64,000 nucleotides of DNA from the NCBI GenBank assembly GCA_964528055.1, contig CAZGQM010000002.1:62001-126000 (forward strand), in the 5' to 3' direction. The notes below the pieces were generated by a model, which did no database searches, was not told the DNA's origin, and was given only the letters and a program-made list of their open reading frames with translations. Shown here one piece after another: positions 8,881 through 17,249 of this stretch. Each line of letters starts with the position of its first letter. The first letter of the stretch is position 1. A program made the position numbers and the translations under genes. The DNA is from Geoanaerobacter sp964528055 (GTDB taxonomy: Bacteria > Desulfobacterota > Desulfuromonadia > Geobacterales > DSM-12255).

Positions 8881-10497
8881 ATGGATATGTCTCAGTATCT
8901 TGAGCTTTTTCTCAGCGAGTCGCAGGAGCATCTGCAGAGTCTGAATGATCTGGTTCTCGCACTGGAACAGTCTCCATCTGACCAGGATGCCATAAACTCC
9001 CTTTTTCGTGCAGCCCATTCACTGAAGGGGATGGCAGCATCCATGGGCTACAATGCCATTGCCGAGCTTGCCCACAAGATGGAAGATCTTATGTGCCGGG
9101 TCAGGGAAGGAGAGCTTGTATTTGAGAGTGGGATTGCCGGGCTGCTTTTCGAAGGGGCTGACCTGCTGGCATTGCTTCTGAATGATGTTGCCGGAGGTCG
9201 ACCCTTTGACCACGATATCGGCAATCTTGTCCAGCGAATTACGGAGTACACTCCGTCAACCGCAGCAGCAGATACTCCGATCATCCTTCCACCCGAGCCG
9301 CTTGAAGCCGTCCCGACAGCACAGGTCCATCACTCGCACTCCGGTCGAGAGACCTTCCAGACGGTGCGCGTCAGGACAGAGATACTGGAAAGGCTTATAG
9401 ACACTACCGGCGAGCTCTTTACAACCAAGCACAGGCTTCAGGATACCTGCCGCGATCTGTCTGTCCCACGACTCAATGATTCCCTGAATGATCTGACCAG
9501 GCTTCTCCGTGAGCTGCACGAGATGGTGATGCATGTCAGGCTCATGCCGTTTTCATCGGTTGCTGAAAGATTTCCGCGGCTGGTCCGCGAGCTGGCGCAG
9601 AGCAGCGGCAAGGAACTCTCTTTTGCCGTCGAGGGCCGTGAGATAGAGCTTGACCGTGGAATTTTGGAAGAGCTTGCAGATCCCTTGATCCATATACTGC
9701 GAAATGCCGTTGACCATGGTCTGGAGATGCCATCTGAGCGTCAGGCCGCGGGCAAGGGGGTGTCTGGCAGACTTACCCTTTCTGCAAGACGGGAGAAAGA
9801 CCAGGTGGTGGTAGCCGTGCTGGACGATGGCCGCGGGATGGATCCGGAACATCTAGTTTCCATTGCCGTGCAGAAAGGTATTATTAGTGCAGAGGAGGGG
9901 AGTCGCTTCTCTCCGCGGGATGCGTACATGCTGACATGCCTGCCCGGCTTCTCAACGGCAGAAAAGGTCACGGATATCTCGGGCCGGGGTGTGGGGATGG
10001 ATGCGGTCCGGGCCACCATCCAGTCTCTGGGCGGGACCCTGGCCATAGAATCGGAGAAAGGATATGGCAGCCGAATAACACTCACTCTTCCTCTCACCAT
10101 TGCGATAATAAACGTCTTTGTGCTTAAGGTCTCCTCTCTCACGCTTGCGGTACCCGTGACAGGCGTACTCCGGACCCTTGAACTGAGGCGGGAGCAGGTA
10201 CAGAATGACGGTAAACAGGTTAGTTTCATGCTTGACGATGAAGATGTTCCGCTGGTCAGCCTTAAGCGGATGCTTGGGCTTCCCCTGTCACCGTCTGCTC
10301 TCGAGTTCCAGCCTGTCATTATTACCGAGGTAAAGGGGCGCAGGGTTGGGGTTTCGGTGGACCGTGTCATGGGGCAGCGAGAGGTGCATGTAAAACCTCT
10401 GGGAAGGCCTCTTGATCGACTGCGGGGACTTGCGGGCGCCGCAATACTCGGCGATGGTGAGGCCATTTTTATTCTGGATCTGGCTACCATGTTGTAA
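8881..10497 (+). CDS. cheA: CheA chemotaxis histidine kinase
   Basis: A 538-residue CheA that phosphorylates itself and passes phosphate to response regulators. Domains in order: HPt (1-110, phosphorylatable His46 in FRAAHSLKGMA), a short linker, dimerisation helices (about 160-220), HATPase (N-box ILRNAVDHGLE, G1-like LDDGRGMD), and a CheW-like P5 domain (about 400-538). A distinct P2 CheY/CheB-docking domain appears absent: the linker is only about 45 residues. No response regulator is adjacent, so its partner is encoded elsewhere, possibly the cheY at 42117. Confidence 0.95.
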   Translation: MDMSQYLELFLSESQEHLQSLNDLVLALEQSPSDQDAINSLFRAAHSLKGMAASMGYNAIAELAHKMEDLMCRVREGELVFESGIAGLLFEGADLLALLLNDVAGGRPFDHDIGNLVQRITEYTPSTAAADTPIILPPEPLEAVPTAQVHHSHSGRETFQTVRVRTEILERLIDTTGELFTTKHRLQDTCRDLSVPRLNDSLNDLTRLLRELHEMVMHVRLMPFSSVAERFPRLVRELAQSSGKELSFAVEGREIELDRGILEELADPLIHILRNAVDHGLEMPSERQAAGKGVSGRLTLSARREKDQVVVAVLDDGRGMDPEHLVSIAVQKGIISAEEGSRFSPRDAYMLTCLPGFSTAEKVTDISGRGVGMDAVRATIQSLGGTLAIESEKGYGSRITLTLPLTIAIINVFVLKVSSLTLAVPVTGVLRTLELRREQVQNDGKQVSFMLDDEDVPLVSLKRMLGLPLSPSALEFQPVIITEVKGRRVGVSVDRVMGQREVHVKPLGRPLDRLRGLAGAAILGDGEAIFILDLATML

Positions 10498-10614
10498 AGG
10501 TTGCAGACCTGAATTGTTAGGGCGGGGATAATTCGGTTCGATCCCTGCGGGCCACGGAAGTTCTTGCACGGCGTATGCAGATGTGGCACAATTCACCATC
10601 ACTGGGAGGCGCAT

Positions 10615-11469
10615 ATGATTAATATCAGGTCTTTTTTTATTGCGCTGCTGCTGTCTGTGGCGATGACTGCCTCACTTGAAGCGGCAACTGCAACTCCGCA
10701 GATTGCCATTGGTCTGAGGGATATTGTCGATACGGTAGAACAGTCTTTTTCCGACAGCAATCGGTATGGAGACGGAGAACAGTTCATGGTCGATCTGACC
10801 GCAGATTTTGTACAACGGTCGATCATCTCCGGAAAACAACAGCGGGAACTGCGGGCCGATGGCCAGCTTTCCCTCAAGAATGCCGATTACAGGCAGAATG
10901 AACCGTTGAAGTTCCGCTTTGAATATTTCCGGCCGACCACCCACGAAATAATTTCCGACGGAAATACGCTCTGGACCTATCTCCCCGAGAATCGCCAGGT
11001 TATTGTCAGCACGATCTCCACCTTCTTCGAGCCCCGTAATGCGGACCCCTCCAGGAACAGTGGATTTAATTTCCTTCAGGGGCTTCCCCGGATATCCAAG
11101 GACTTCCGGATAAACTTTTCCACGCAGGGTCGAGATATGGACGGTAACTACATTCTGGAACTGACCCCTGTCCGTCCAATGGAGAGTATCGAGAAGTTGT
11201 TCATGGTTGTCAGCTTGGATTCAGCCAGGCGGTATGTGCAGAACGGCAGGAAGATCATCAATCCCGAGAACAGGAACAATCGTAAGGCCGACCTGGTCCG
11301 CCAGTCGCAGGCGTTCCCTATTCTCTCCACCACCGTGATAGATCACCAGGGGAACTCGACCACCATGGAGTTCAGTAACGTTCGGATAAACATGCGGCTG
11401 TCTAACCTGCTGTTTACCTTTGACATCCCCGCAGATGTACAGGCTGTGAGACCTCCTGGGAGTCGCTGA
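10615..11469 (+). CDS. LolA-like outer-membrane lipoprotein carrier, copy 1
   Basis: About 284 residues from the ATG at 10615, preceded by GGGAGGCG. The N-terminus MINIRSFFIALLLSVAMTA is a Sec signal. The mature part matches LolA: LTADFVQRSIISGKQQ, FRFEYFRPTTHEIISDGNTLWTYLPENRQV and a late antiparallel sheet. LolA shuttles lipoproteins through the periplasm in its concave beta-sheet. It is longer than typical LolA (about 180-200 residues mature), and an insertion near residues 205-230 contains NPENRNNRK. A second LolA-like gene follows 65 bp later; the two are diverged paralogues. Confidence 0.8.
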   Translation: MINIRSFFIALLLSVAMTASLEAATATPQIAIGLRDIVDTVEQSFSDSNRYGDGEQFMVDLTADFVQRSIISGKQQRELRADGQLSLKNADYRQNEPLKFRFEYFRPTTHEIISDGNTLWTYLPENRQVIVSTISTFFEPRNADPSRNSGFNFLQGLPRISKDFRINFSTQGRDMDGNYILELTPVRPMESIEKLFMVVSLDSARRYVQNGRKIINPENRNNRKADLVRQSQAFPILSTTVIDHQGNSTTMEFSNVRINMRLSNLLFTFDIPADVQAVRPPGSR

Positions 11470-11534
11470 ACTATTGGATGTGATGCAGGGCGACATAATC
11501 CGGTGTCGCCTTTTTTATGAACTGGAGGTTCTGA

Positions 11535-12269
11535 ATGATTCGTATTGTTACCTTTGCATTGGCGCTGCTTTTTCTGGTGGGTGACCCTCTGGCCGCAATA
11601 GAGCTCACATCTCCTTCTGCTAAAGGGTCAGATGCCGAACTTGCAGAGGTTGTGGCTACCCTGGAGGAGGGATACCACCTTCTAAAGGATCTGCAGGCGG
11701 ATTTCAGGCAGAAAACCTCTGTTGCCGCGCTAAAACGCGAAGAAAAGGGAAACGGTGAGCTTTTCATCAAACGCCCGGCCAGCGCTGCCGCCATGTTCCG
11801 CTTTGATTATAAAAAGCCTCGCCAGCAGATCGTTTGCGACGGGAAACAGGTCTGGTTCTATATCCCTGAGAACAGTCAGGTCATGATCAGTGATGTGAAG
11901 GCGATTCTCGCCCAGGGAGGGGTTGCCCTCAACTACCTTACTGGTATGGGGACTGTGTCGAGGGACTTTGCCATTAGCTTCCCGGGGAGCAGGCGTGATG
12001 CAAAAGGGAACTACCTCCTGGAGTTGATCCCGAAAAAGGGGGGGCAGGCTTTTGCCAAGCTCCAGTTGACCATTTCCGGAATGGCGGTGGACACCTACCG
12101 CGAGAGCGGGAAGGCTTCAGAGCCCTTCCCCATAGTTTCTTCAGTGATCATAGATCAGATGGGGAACCGGACATCCATTGAGTACGCCAAGGTAAGGACT
12201 AACCAGGGGATCTCATCCGAACGTTTTAGGTTCAAGGTTCCTTCTGGCGTCGAAATAATAAAGCCGTAA
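11535..12269 (+). CDS. LolA-like outer-membrane lipoprotein carrier, copy 2
   Basis: A 244-residue secreted protein with signal sequence MIRIVTFALALLFLVGDPLA. It carries the LolA pattern LKDLQADFRQKTSV, MFRFDYKKPRQQIVCDGKQVWFYIPEN and a C-terminal SSVIIDQMGNRTSIEYAKV. It shares the order of motifs with the upstream copy but is shorter and lacks the Asn/Arg insertion, so it looks closer to standard LolA. GGAGG precedes the ATG. The pair could divide lipoprotein cargo, or one could serve another envelope lipid pathway; the sequence does not decide. Confidence 0.85.
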   Translation: MIRIVTFALALLFLVGDPLAAIELTSPSAKGSDAELAEVVATLEEGYHLLKDLQADFRQKTSVAALKREEKGNGELFIKRPASAAAMFRFDYKKPRQQIVCDGKQVWFYIPENSQVMISDVKAILAQGGVALNYLTGMGTVSRDFAISFPGSRRDAKGNYLLELIPKKGGQAFAKLQLTISGMAVDTYRESGKASEPFPIVSSVIIDQMGNRTSIEYAKVRTNQGISSERFRFKVPSGVEIIKP

Positions 12270-12299
12270 ATTCAATAACCAATAAAGCTGTGGCACAGC

Positions 12300-12403
12300 A
12301 AAAAGCTCCATATGCAAGGCTTGCGAAACCTGAGGAATGAGTCGTAGCCGGAGGCTACGTCGCAGTGACGAAGATTGAGCGTAACGCAGCAGATTGACTT
12401 TTT
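12300..12403. repeat. Intergenic palindromic repeat element
   Basis: The 200 bp between the second lolA-like gene and yajQ carry a structured non-coding element. Its ends are related inverted sequences (AAAAAGCTCCATATGC at 12300 and the complement of GCAGATTGACTTTTT at 12389-12403). A perfect 7-bp hairpin stem CGTAGCC/GGCTACG (12343-12349, 12353-12359) sits in the middle. I recall closely similar intergenic units in Geobacter genomes, but copy number cannot be tested here. A further small palindrome GTGAC-TT-GTCAC lies at 12405-12416. Confidence 0.55.
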
Positions 12404-12469
12404 AGTGACTTGTCACCGATAAATCCTACAGATTTTAGGCTGCGCAAAACTATTTATTGAGGAGGGGAC

Positions 12470-12955
12470 ATGCCGTCATTCGACATCGTATCAAAGGTGG
12501 ATATGCAGGAGGTTGACAACGCGGTCAATCAGACCGTCAAGGAGATCGGCCAACGCTACGACTTCAAGGGGTCCAAGAGCGAGATTACCCAGGAAAAGGA
12601 TTCGATAAAGGTGCTCGCCGACGACGATTTCAGGCTTAAGGCGGTCATAGACATCCTTCAATCAAAGTTCTTAAAGCGGGGGATATCGATCAAGGCGCTC
12701 CAGTACGGCAAGGCGGAAACCGCGTCGGGCGGCATGGTGCGGCAGATCATTACCATACAGCAGGGGGTTTCCAAGGAGAAGGGGAAGGAGATCATCGCCG
12801 TCATCAAGGAGAGCAAGGTGAAGGTCCAGGCGCAGATCCAGGATGAGCAGGTGCGGGTAACCGGCAAAAACCGGGACGACCTGCAGGAGACCATTGCCCT
12901 GTTAAAGGGTAAGGACCTGGATATCGAGATGCAGTTTGTGAATTTCAGGGAGTAG
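12470..12955 (+). CDS. yajQ: YajQ family nucleotide-binding protein
   Basis: A 161-residue protein that starts MPSFDIVSKVDMQEVDNAV, a hallmark of YajQ, and contains RYDFKGSKSEI and VRVTGKNRDDLQ. YajQ proteins are small two-lobed cytoplasmic proteins; members have been reported to bind cyclic di-GMP and to act with transcription regulators, and others to bind tRNA or nucleotides. Length matches the family. GAGGAGGGG precedes the ATG. It lies upstream of rimO with a 65-bp gap. Confidence 0.95.
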   Translation: MPSFDIVSKVDMQEVDNAVNQTVKEIGQRYDFKGSKSEITQEKDSIKVLADDDFRLKAVIDILQSKFLKRGISIKALQYGKAETASGGMVRQIITIQQGVSKEKGKEIIAVIKESKVKVQAQIQDEQVRVTGKNRDDLQETIALLKGKDLDIEMQFVNFRE

Positions 12956-13020
12956 TAGGGGCATAGACAAGTATAAATGCGCAGAATGAAGAGATCATCC
13001 ATCAAGAAAATGAGGGTACA

Positions 13021-14367
13021 TTGAGTTCCGAAATCAAAGAAAAAGTCAGCATGGTCAGCCTCGGCTGCCCGAAGAACCTGGTGGATGCCGAGGTGATGCT
13101 CGGATATCTCTCCAACAACGGGTACACCATAACCACCGATGAGCACGAGGCGGACATTATTATCGTCAATACCTGCTCCTTCATCAAGGAGGCCAAACAG
13201 GAGAGCATCGACACCATCCTTGACCTGGCCGACCGGAAGCACGACGCTCACTGCAGGCTTCTGATCGTTGCCGGCTGCCTGCCCCAGCGATATCAGCAGG
13301 AACTGGCCAAGGAGCTTCCTGAGGTCGACATATTCGTCGGTACCGGCGATTACCCGCGGATTGCCGAGATCATTGCCGAGAAGGAAGGGGTCGATGGGCA
13401 GATCCTCTACACCGGTGATCCGAACTACCTTTTCGACGGAGACCTCCCTCGGATGCAGTCTACGCCGCTCTATACCGCCTATCTGAAGATTGCGGAGGGG
13501 TGTTCCAACTGCTGCTCCTACTGCGTCATCCCGAGCATCCGCGGTGGCTTCCGTTCCCGTTCACCAGAGCTCGTTCTTACGGAGGCGCGCAGGCTGGTGG
13601 CTAACGGTGCCAGGGAGCTCAACCTGGTGGCCCAGGATATAACCAGATACGGGAGCGACCTTGGCGAGGGTGTGAATCTTGAGTGGCTGATAGGCCAGCT
13701 GAATACCCTGGAAGGACTGCGCTGGATCAGGCTTCTCTATGCATATCCCGACGGGATCACTGACGGCCTTATTAAGGTTATTCGTGAGCTAGATAAGGTC
13801 TGCAAGTACCTGGATATGCCGCTTCAGCACATCAGCGATCCGGTTTTACAGCGGATGAATCGCCGTAGCACAGAGGCGCAAATCCGCATGCTGATAGACA
13901 AGATTCGCGTAGAGGTTCCTGATATCGCCCTGCGTACATCACTGATCGTCGGCTTTCCAGGGGAGACCGATGAGGATTTCAAGAAGCTCCTCCATTTTGT
14001 GGAGGAGACGCAGTTCGATCGACTGGGGGTCTTCTGTTACTCCCGCGAAGAGGGGACACCGGCGGCAGAAATGCCTGACCAGATTTCGGAGCGCGTAAAG
14101 AGAGAGCGTTACAAGAAGCTGATGCGCGCACAGGCAAGGGTATCCTTCAAGAGGAACCGACGGCTGATAGATGTGGAAGAAGAGGTGATCGTCGAAGGGT
14201 ATAGCGAGGAGACCGAACTGCTTCTGAAGGGGAGGACCTCGCGACAGGCTCCGGACATAGACGGACAGGTCTATATCACCTCAGGTCAGGCAAACGTTGG
14301 GGATATCGTGCGCCTTCGGATAACCGATTCATCTGATTATGACCTTATAGGTGAGATCGTTCCCTAG
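13021..14367 (+). CDS. rimO: Ribosomal protein S12 methylthiotransferase RimO
   Basis: A 448-residue radical-SAM enzyme that adds a methylthio group to an aspartate of ribosomal protein S12. The N-terminal UPF0004 domain opens with VSLGCPKNLVDAEVMLG and supplies cysteines for one iron-sulfur cluster. The radical-SAM core has CSNCCSYCVIPSIRGGFRSR, with the CxxxCxxC cluster motif. A TRAM domain lies at the C-terminus (about 380-448). The TTG at 13021 follows GAGGGT and gives ten residues before the first ATG (13051), so the start is slightly uncertain. Confidence 0.96.
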   Translation: MSSEIKEKVSMVSLGCPKNLVDAEVMLGYLSNNGYTITTDEHEADIIIVNTCSFIKEAKQESIDTILDLADRKHDAHCRLLIVAGCLPQRYQQELAKELPEVDIFVGTGDYPRIAEIIAEKEGVDGQILYTGDPNYLFDGDLPRMQSTPLYTAYLKIAEGCSNCCSYCVIPSIRGGFRSRSPELVLTEARRLVANGARELNLVAQDITRYGSDLGEGVNLEWLIGQLNTLEGLRWIRLLYAYPDGITDGLIKVIRELDKVCKYLDMPLQHISDPVLQRMNRRSTEAQIRMLIDKIRVEVPDIALRTSLIVGFPGETDEDFKKLLHFVEETQFDRLGVFCYSREEGTPAAEMPDQISERVKRERYKKLMRAQARVSFKRNRRLIDVEEEVIVEGYSEETELLLKGRTSRQAPDIDGQVYITSGQANVGDIVRLRITDSSDYDLIGEIVP

Positions 14368-14400
14368 TGATTTCAGCTGGTTGTGGTTGCGGCTTTTTCC

Positions 14401-14428
14401 TTGACAACCGAGGGAATTGCTGTATTAT
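14401..14428 (+). promoter_or_regulatory. Sigma-70 promoter for the dksA-type gene
   Basis: TTGACA at 14401-14406 and TATTAT at 14423-14428 are separated by 16 bp, about 50 bp upstream of the ATG at 14478. This is a close match to the housekeeping consensus and the best such promoter in this part of the window. Confidence 0.65.
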
Positions 14429-14477
14429 TTCGACGCCTTGACGGACGGCAGATAAATTTATTCGGAGTGTTTCACAC

Positions 14478-14897
14478 ATGGTTGACAAGCAGTTGGAGAT
14501 GCAGGCGATCCTTCTCAAGATGAAGGATGATACGCTTAAAGAGATAAACAAGGCAATCAAGTCGGGTGCCACAGTGATTACCGGCGAACCGAGCGGCGAC
14601 ATTTATGACCAGGCATCCACTGAGCGTGACCGCGAACTAGGCATGTTGCTCGGAGACCGTGAGCGGGAGAAGCTGGTCAGTATCGATGAGGCGCTGCTCC
14701 GTCTTGAAGAAGGTGAGTATGGGGTCTGCGAGGAGTGCGAGGAGGATATTCCCTTGGGAAGGCTCAAGGTGCTTCCGTTTGCCCGCCATTGTGTAAAGTG
14801 CAAATCAGATATCGAGAGACAGCAGGCCCAGACCAAACGGTTTGAAGAGGATCGCGTCTACAGGGAGATCGCGATCGGTGAGGATGAGGATCAGTAG
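14478..14897 (+). CDS. DksA/TraR family zinc-finger transcription factor
   Basis: A 139-residue DksA-type protein. The N-terminal half is a helical hairpin, and the C-terminal four-cysteine zinc finger is CEECEEDIPLGRLKVLPFA followed by HCVKC. DksA binds RNA polymerase through the secondary channel and modulates transcription with ppGpp. The coiled-coil tip does not show an obvious DxxDxA motif (the stretch near SGATVITGEPSGDIYDQAS is where it would lie), so a full DksA role is not certain. Its own promoter and terminator make it monocistronic. Confidence 0.88.
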   Translation: MVDKQLEMQAILLKMKDDTLKEINKAIKSGATVITGEPSGDIYDQASTERDRELGMLLGDREREKLVSIDEALLRLEEGEYGVCEECEEDIPLGRLKVLPFARHCVKCKSDIERQQAQTKRFEEDRVYREIAIGEDEDQ

Positions 14898-14926
14898 CAG
14901 GTTGCGATAAGTTTAATGATGTTACT

Positions 14927-14962
14927 ACGGGGGCGCCATCAAGGATTGGCGCCCCCGTTTTT
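14927..14962 (+). terminator. Rho-independent terminator after dksA-type gene
   Basis: Arms ACGGGGGCGCCA (14927-14938) and TGGCGCCCCCGT (14947-14958) form a perfect 12-bp stem with an 8-nt loop, followed by TTTTT at 14958-14962. This is a textbook intrinsic terminator. It also lies at the 3' end of the opposing ferredoxin gene. Confidence 0.92.
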
Positions 14963-15938
14963 ACTTCTGGAGCAACCTCGAGTATTCGGCAATGGTAATG
15001 GATGTCTGCCAATGGCCGGTTGCCTTCCCCAGCAGGGAGCCTCCCCAGAAGAGTCCCGCTACCAGTGCTGCGTAGAGAATGCCTGCGACGGCTATCCGGT
15101 TGCCGGGGAGCTTCATCTCCAGTGCCCCCGCGGACCGGCAGTTGCTGATGCAGCGCCAGCACCCGATGCATTCGGGCGAGTGTATGCGCTGTTTGGTCAT
15201 TACCGGAAGATACGACGGGCAGAACTGGTTGCAGACACCGCAGGAGACGCATGTGGCCATGTTGCGGGCAACTTTGACCGGTGAAAGCATGGAGACGAGG
15301 CCGAGAAGGGCACCGTAAGGGCAGAGATACCGGCAGAAGGCATTTCTGACCGGGATCGAAATCAGTACCAGGGCCGATATCACCATAAGTGAAATCCCTG
15401 CCAGGTTCAGAAAGAAATCGAGCAGTCGTACGTCAGCGATCTTGTGGTAGTCGCTGGCCAGAAAACCGGCAATGGCCTGGGCCGGCATCTTCCATAAAAT
15501 GTTGTACAGGAAGAAGAGGAGAAGCAGGTACTTGAGGCCACGTAACGGCAAGTCCAGCCAGGGAGGGGGTAGGAGGTTGCGGCGGAGATACCGGAATCCG
15601 AGCTTCCAGAGAAGCTCCTCAATGGTCCCTACCGGGCAGATCCAGGAACAGAATGAGCGCTTAAGCAGCAGTGAAACCAGGATCACGGTGAGGAAGATGA
15701 CAACTGCAGCAGGGTGTATCGTGTTGATTGAGCCGTTGGAAAACCAGTCCTTAAGCCCCATCAGGGCTGAGATTGGTAAAAAACCCTCAACACCTGCCGG
15801 ACGGGGGACAAACGATACAGCTCCTCCTGAGCTGAAATACCTGACGAACTGAATGAATCTTAGTCCAATAAAGAGGGTAAAGAGCAGGAATCCCCACTGG
15901 ATGGCTATCCTGAGCGGCTGAACGTAGCGTTGCGGCAT
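14961..15938 (-). CDS. NapH/NosR-like membrane polyferredoxin
   Basis: About 325 residues from the ATG at 15938 (GGAG upstream); the frame extends to 16016. There are about five membrane segments. Two CxxxCP motifs, CSWICPVG and CRYLCPYG, follow membrane helices. A C-terminal pair of 4Fe-4S motifs follows: CVSCGVCNQFCPS and CIGCWRCISNC. This is the layout of NapH, NosR and RdxA type proteins, which pass electrons from the quinol pool. No nap, nos or cco genes lie nearby, so the acceptor is unknown. It stands alone, divergent from a sensor kinase. Confidence 0.85.
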   Translation of the reverse strand: MPQRYVQPLRIAIQWGFLLFTLFIGLRFIQFVRYFSSGGAVSFVPRPAGVEGFLPISALMGLKDWFSNGSINTIHPAAVVIFLTVILVSLLLKRSFCSWICPVGTIEELLWKLGFRYLRRNLLPPPWLDLPLRGLKYLLLLFFLYNILWKMPAQAIAGFLASDYHKIADVRLLDFFLNLAGISLMVISALVLISIPVRNAFCRYLCPYGALLGLVSMLSPVKVARNMATCVSCGVCNQFCPSYLPVMTKQRIHSPECIGCWRCISNCRSAGALEMKLPGNRIAVAGILYAALVAGLFWGGSLLGKATGHWQTSITIAEYSRLLQK

Positions 15939-16036
15939 TAGGGGGCTCCATGGCAAATATTCGCTAATCGTCCCAAGATATACCAGCGAGAAACCCAAGT
16001 AAACATAGAAATTCAAGCAATTTCGCAGCTGGGACG

Positions 16037-16064
16037 TTGACTGACGAGGTTTTGCGGTTACGAT
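16037..16064 (+). promoter_or_regulatory. Candidate sigma-70 promoter for sensor kinase
   Basis: TTGACT (16037-16042), 16 bp, TACGAT (16059-16064) stands 54 bp before the ATG at 16118. The match is fair rather than strong. Confidence 0.4.
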
Positions 16065-16117
16065 ATATTGGAGTACAAGTTTACGAGATACGTTGCATTT
16101 TCCCGGAGCGCGTGTAT

Positions 16118-16942
16118 ATGACAGATGAGCTGCAGGGGATCGTCGGCGAGCACACGGTATTAACCGACGGAAACGAACAGAAGATACGGCTCCTGGAGGA
16201 GCAGCTTTTTCAGGCTCGAAAACTTGAGGCGATAGGTCTTGCGTCAGGAGTGGTGGCCCATGATCTGAACAACCTTCTCACCCCTATTCTGGGCTACTCA
16301 ACCATCCTGAAGCGTGATCTTGCCGACGATCATCCGATGGCCCCTGGTTTGGCAGCAATCGAAAGAGCGGCTGAGCGTGCGGCAAGGCTTATCAATCAAC
16401 TCCTCACAAGCTCACAGCAGGTCGGTCAACAACATATCCCTGTGGAAATCGCCGTTCTGGTGGGCGAACTTCTCGAAGATCTCCGACCCCGTTTTGCCGG
16501 AAAGATTGAGGCGCGGTACAGCTATTCTCCTGATACGCCTGCAATCCTTGGTGACCCGCTACGGTTGGCTCGTATGCTGCGGAATCTGGCCGAAAACGCT
16601 ATTGATGCCATGGGCAATGGCGGGGTTCTGTCGTTTGAAGCAGATGCTGTAATTCTCGACGATGCGTTCTGCAAGCGTCATCCTGGTTCCAGACCCGGGC
16701 TTCATGTATGTCTGACCGTTGCAGACACGGGACACGGAATCCCTCCCGCGATACTGAACAGGATATTCGAGCCGTACTTCACAACCAAACCGGCTCTTCC
16801 CGGAAGTGGAATGGGGCTGACACTCGCCCGTAGTATCGTAAAGAGCCATGCAGGGGCCTTGGTCGTGCAGAGCGTCGAAGGTGAAGGGACAACGATACTA
16901 GTTTATCTCCCCGCCATAACATCCGAAGAAATCCCCGCCTGA
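16118..16942 (+). CDS. Soluble sensor histidine kinase
   Basis: About 274 residues from the ATG at 16118, with GGAG upstream; the frame is open from 16037. The dimerisation/phosphoacceptor helix has LEAIGLASGVVAHDLNNLLT with His48, the NtrB-like type with Asn-Asn after His-Asp-Leu. The ATPase domain carries N-box LAENAIDAMGNG, G1 VADTGHGIPP, and GSGMGLTLARSIVKSHAG. No PAS, membrane or other input domain is present apart from about 30 N-terminal residues. No response regulator is adjacent, so it is an orphan. Confidence 0.9.
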   Translation: MTDELQGIVGEHTVLTDGNEQKIRLLEEQLFQARKLEAIGLASGVVAHDLNNLLTPILGYSTILKRDLADDHPMAPGLAAIERAAERAARLINQLLTSSQQVGQQHIPVEIAVLVGELLEDLRPRFAGKIEARYSYSPDTPAILGDPLRLARMLRNLAENAIDAMGNGGVLSFEADAVILDDAFCKRHPGSRPGLHVCLTVADTGHGIPPAILNRIFEPYFTTKPALPGSGMGLTLARSIVKSHAGALVVQSVEGEGTTILVYLPAITSEEIPA

Positions 16943-16968
16943 ACAAATTTTTATTGGCATTCGTTCGA

Positions 16969-16985
16969 ATGACATATTCTGTCAT
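16969..16985. promoter_or_regulatory. Short perfect inverted repeat ATGACA-N5-TGTCAT
   Basis: ATGACA (16969-16974) and TGTCAT (16980-16985) are separated by 5 bp, 27 bp after the kinase stop and 45 bp before a small ORF with a strong ribosome-binding site. It could be an operator or a weak hairpin; there is no T-tract. Confidence 0.3.
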
Positions 16986-17030
16986 ACGTGTCTGCTACCA
17001 TTTCTCTATCAATTGGATGGAGGTGTGGAT

Positions 17031-17249
17031 ATGGAACCGCTGGTTGCGTTCGGATGTTTACTTGTACTGTACTGCGGGATAGTTGCGGTGAGGGATGAGT
17101 GGACTACCTGGAAGTCCGGCCTGGTGAGCGGAGAGCAGAGGTCACGGGTGGTCCGATTCAGGCCTGACCGTCGGAGGAGATTGAGACCCTCTTGTCAAGC
17201 AGGTGGCGAGGCTGTACGTTTGACAGCGCTTTTAAGAGGCTCTGTCTGA
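17031..17249 (+). CDS. Possible small membrane protein
   Basis: A 72-residue reading frame with an excellent ribosome-binding site GGAGGTG five bases before the ATG. Residues 1-18 form one hydrophobic segment (MEPLVAFGCLLVLYCGIVAV), followed by a charged, arginine-rich tail. The last 92 bp overlap the 3' end of ttcA on the other strand, which is unusual and may mean the ORF runs past its natural end or is a decayed gene. The function is unknown. The ribosome-binding site is the main reason to list it. Confidence 0.4.
   Translation: MEPLVAFGCLLVLYCGIVAVRDEWTTWKSGLVSGEQRSRVVRFRPDRRRRLRPSCQAGGEAVRLTALLRGSV

Noticed and set aside
10529..10562. A tRNA-like T-arm string (GGTTCGATCCCTGCGGGCCAC) after cheA
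   Set aside because: No matching acceptor, D-arm or anticodon arm lies upstream; the T-stem does not pair properly. Read as chance similarity.
9741..10589. A 282-codon minus-strand frame opposite cheA
   Set aside because: Composition is a shadow of the cheA codon pattern; no homology or ribosome-binding site.
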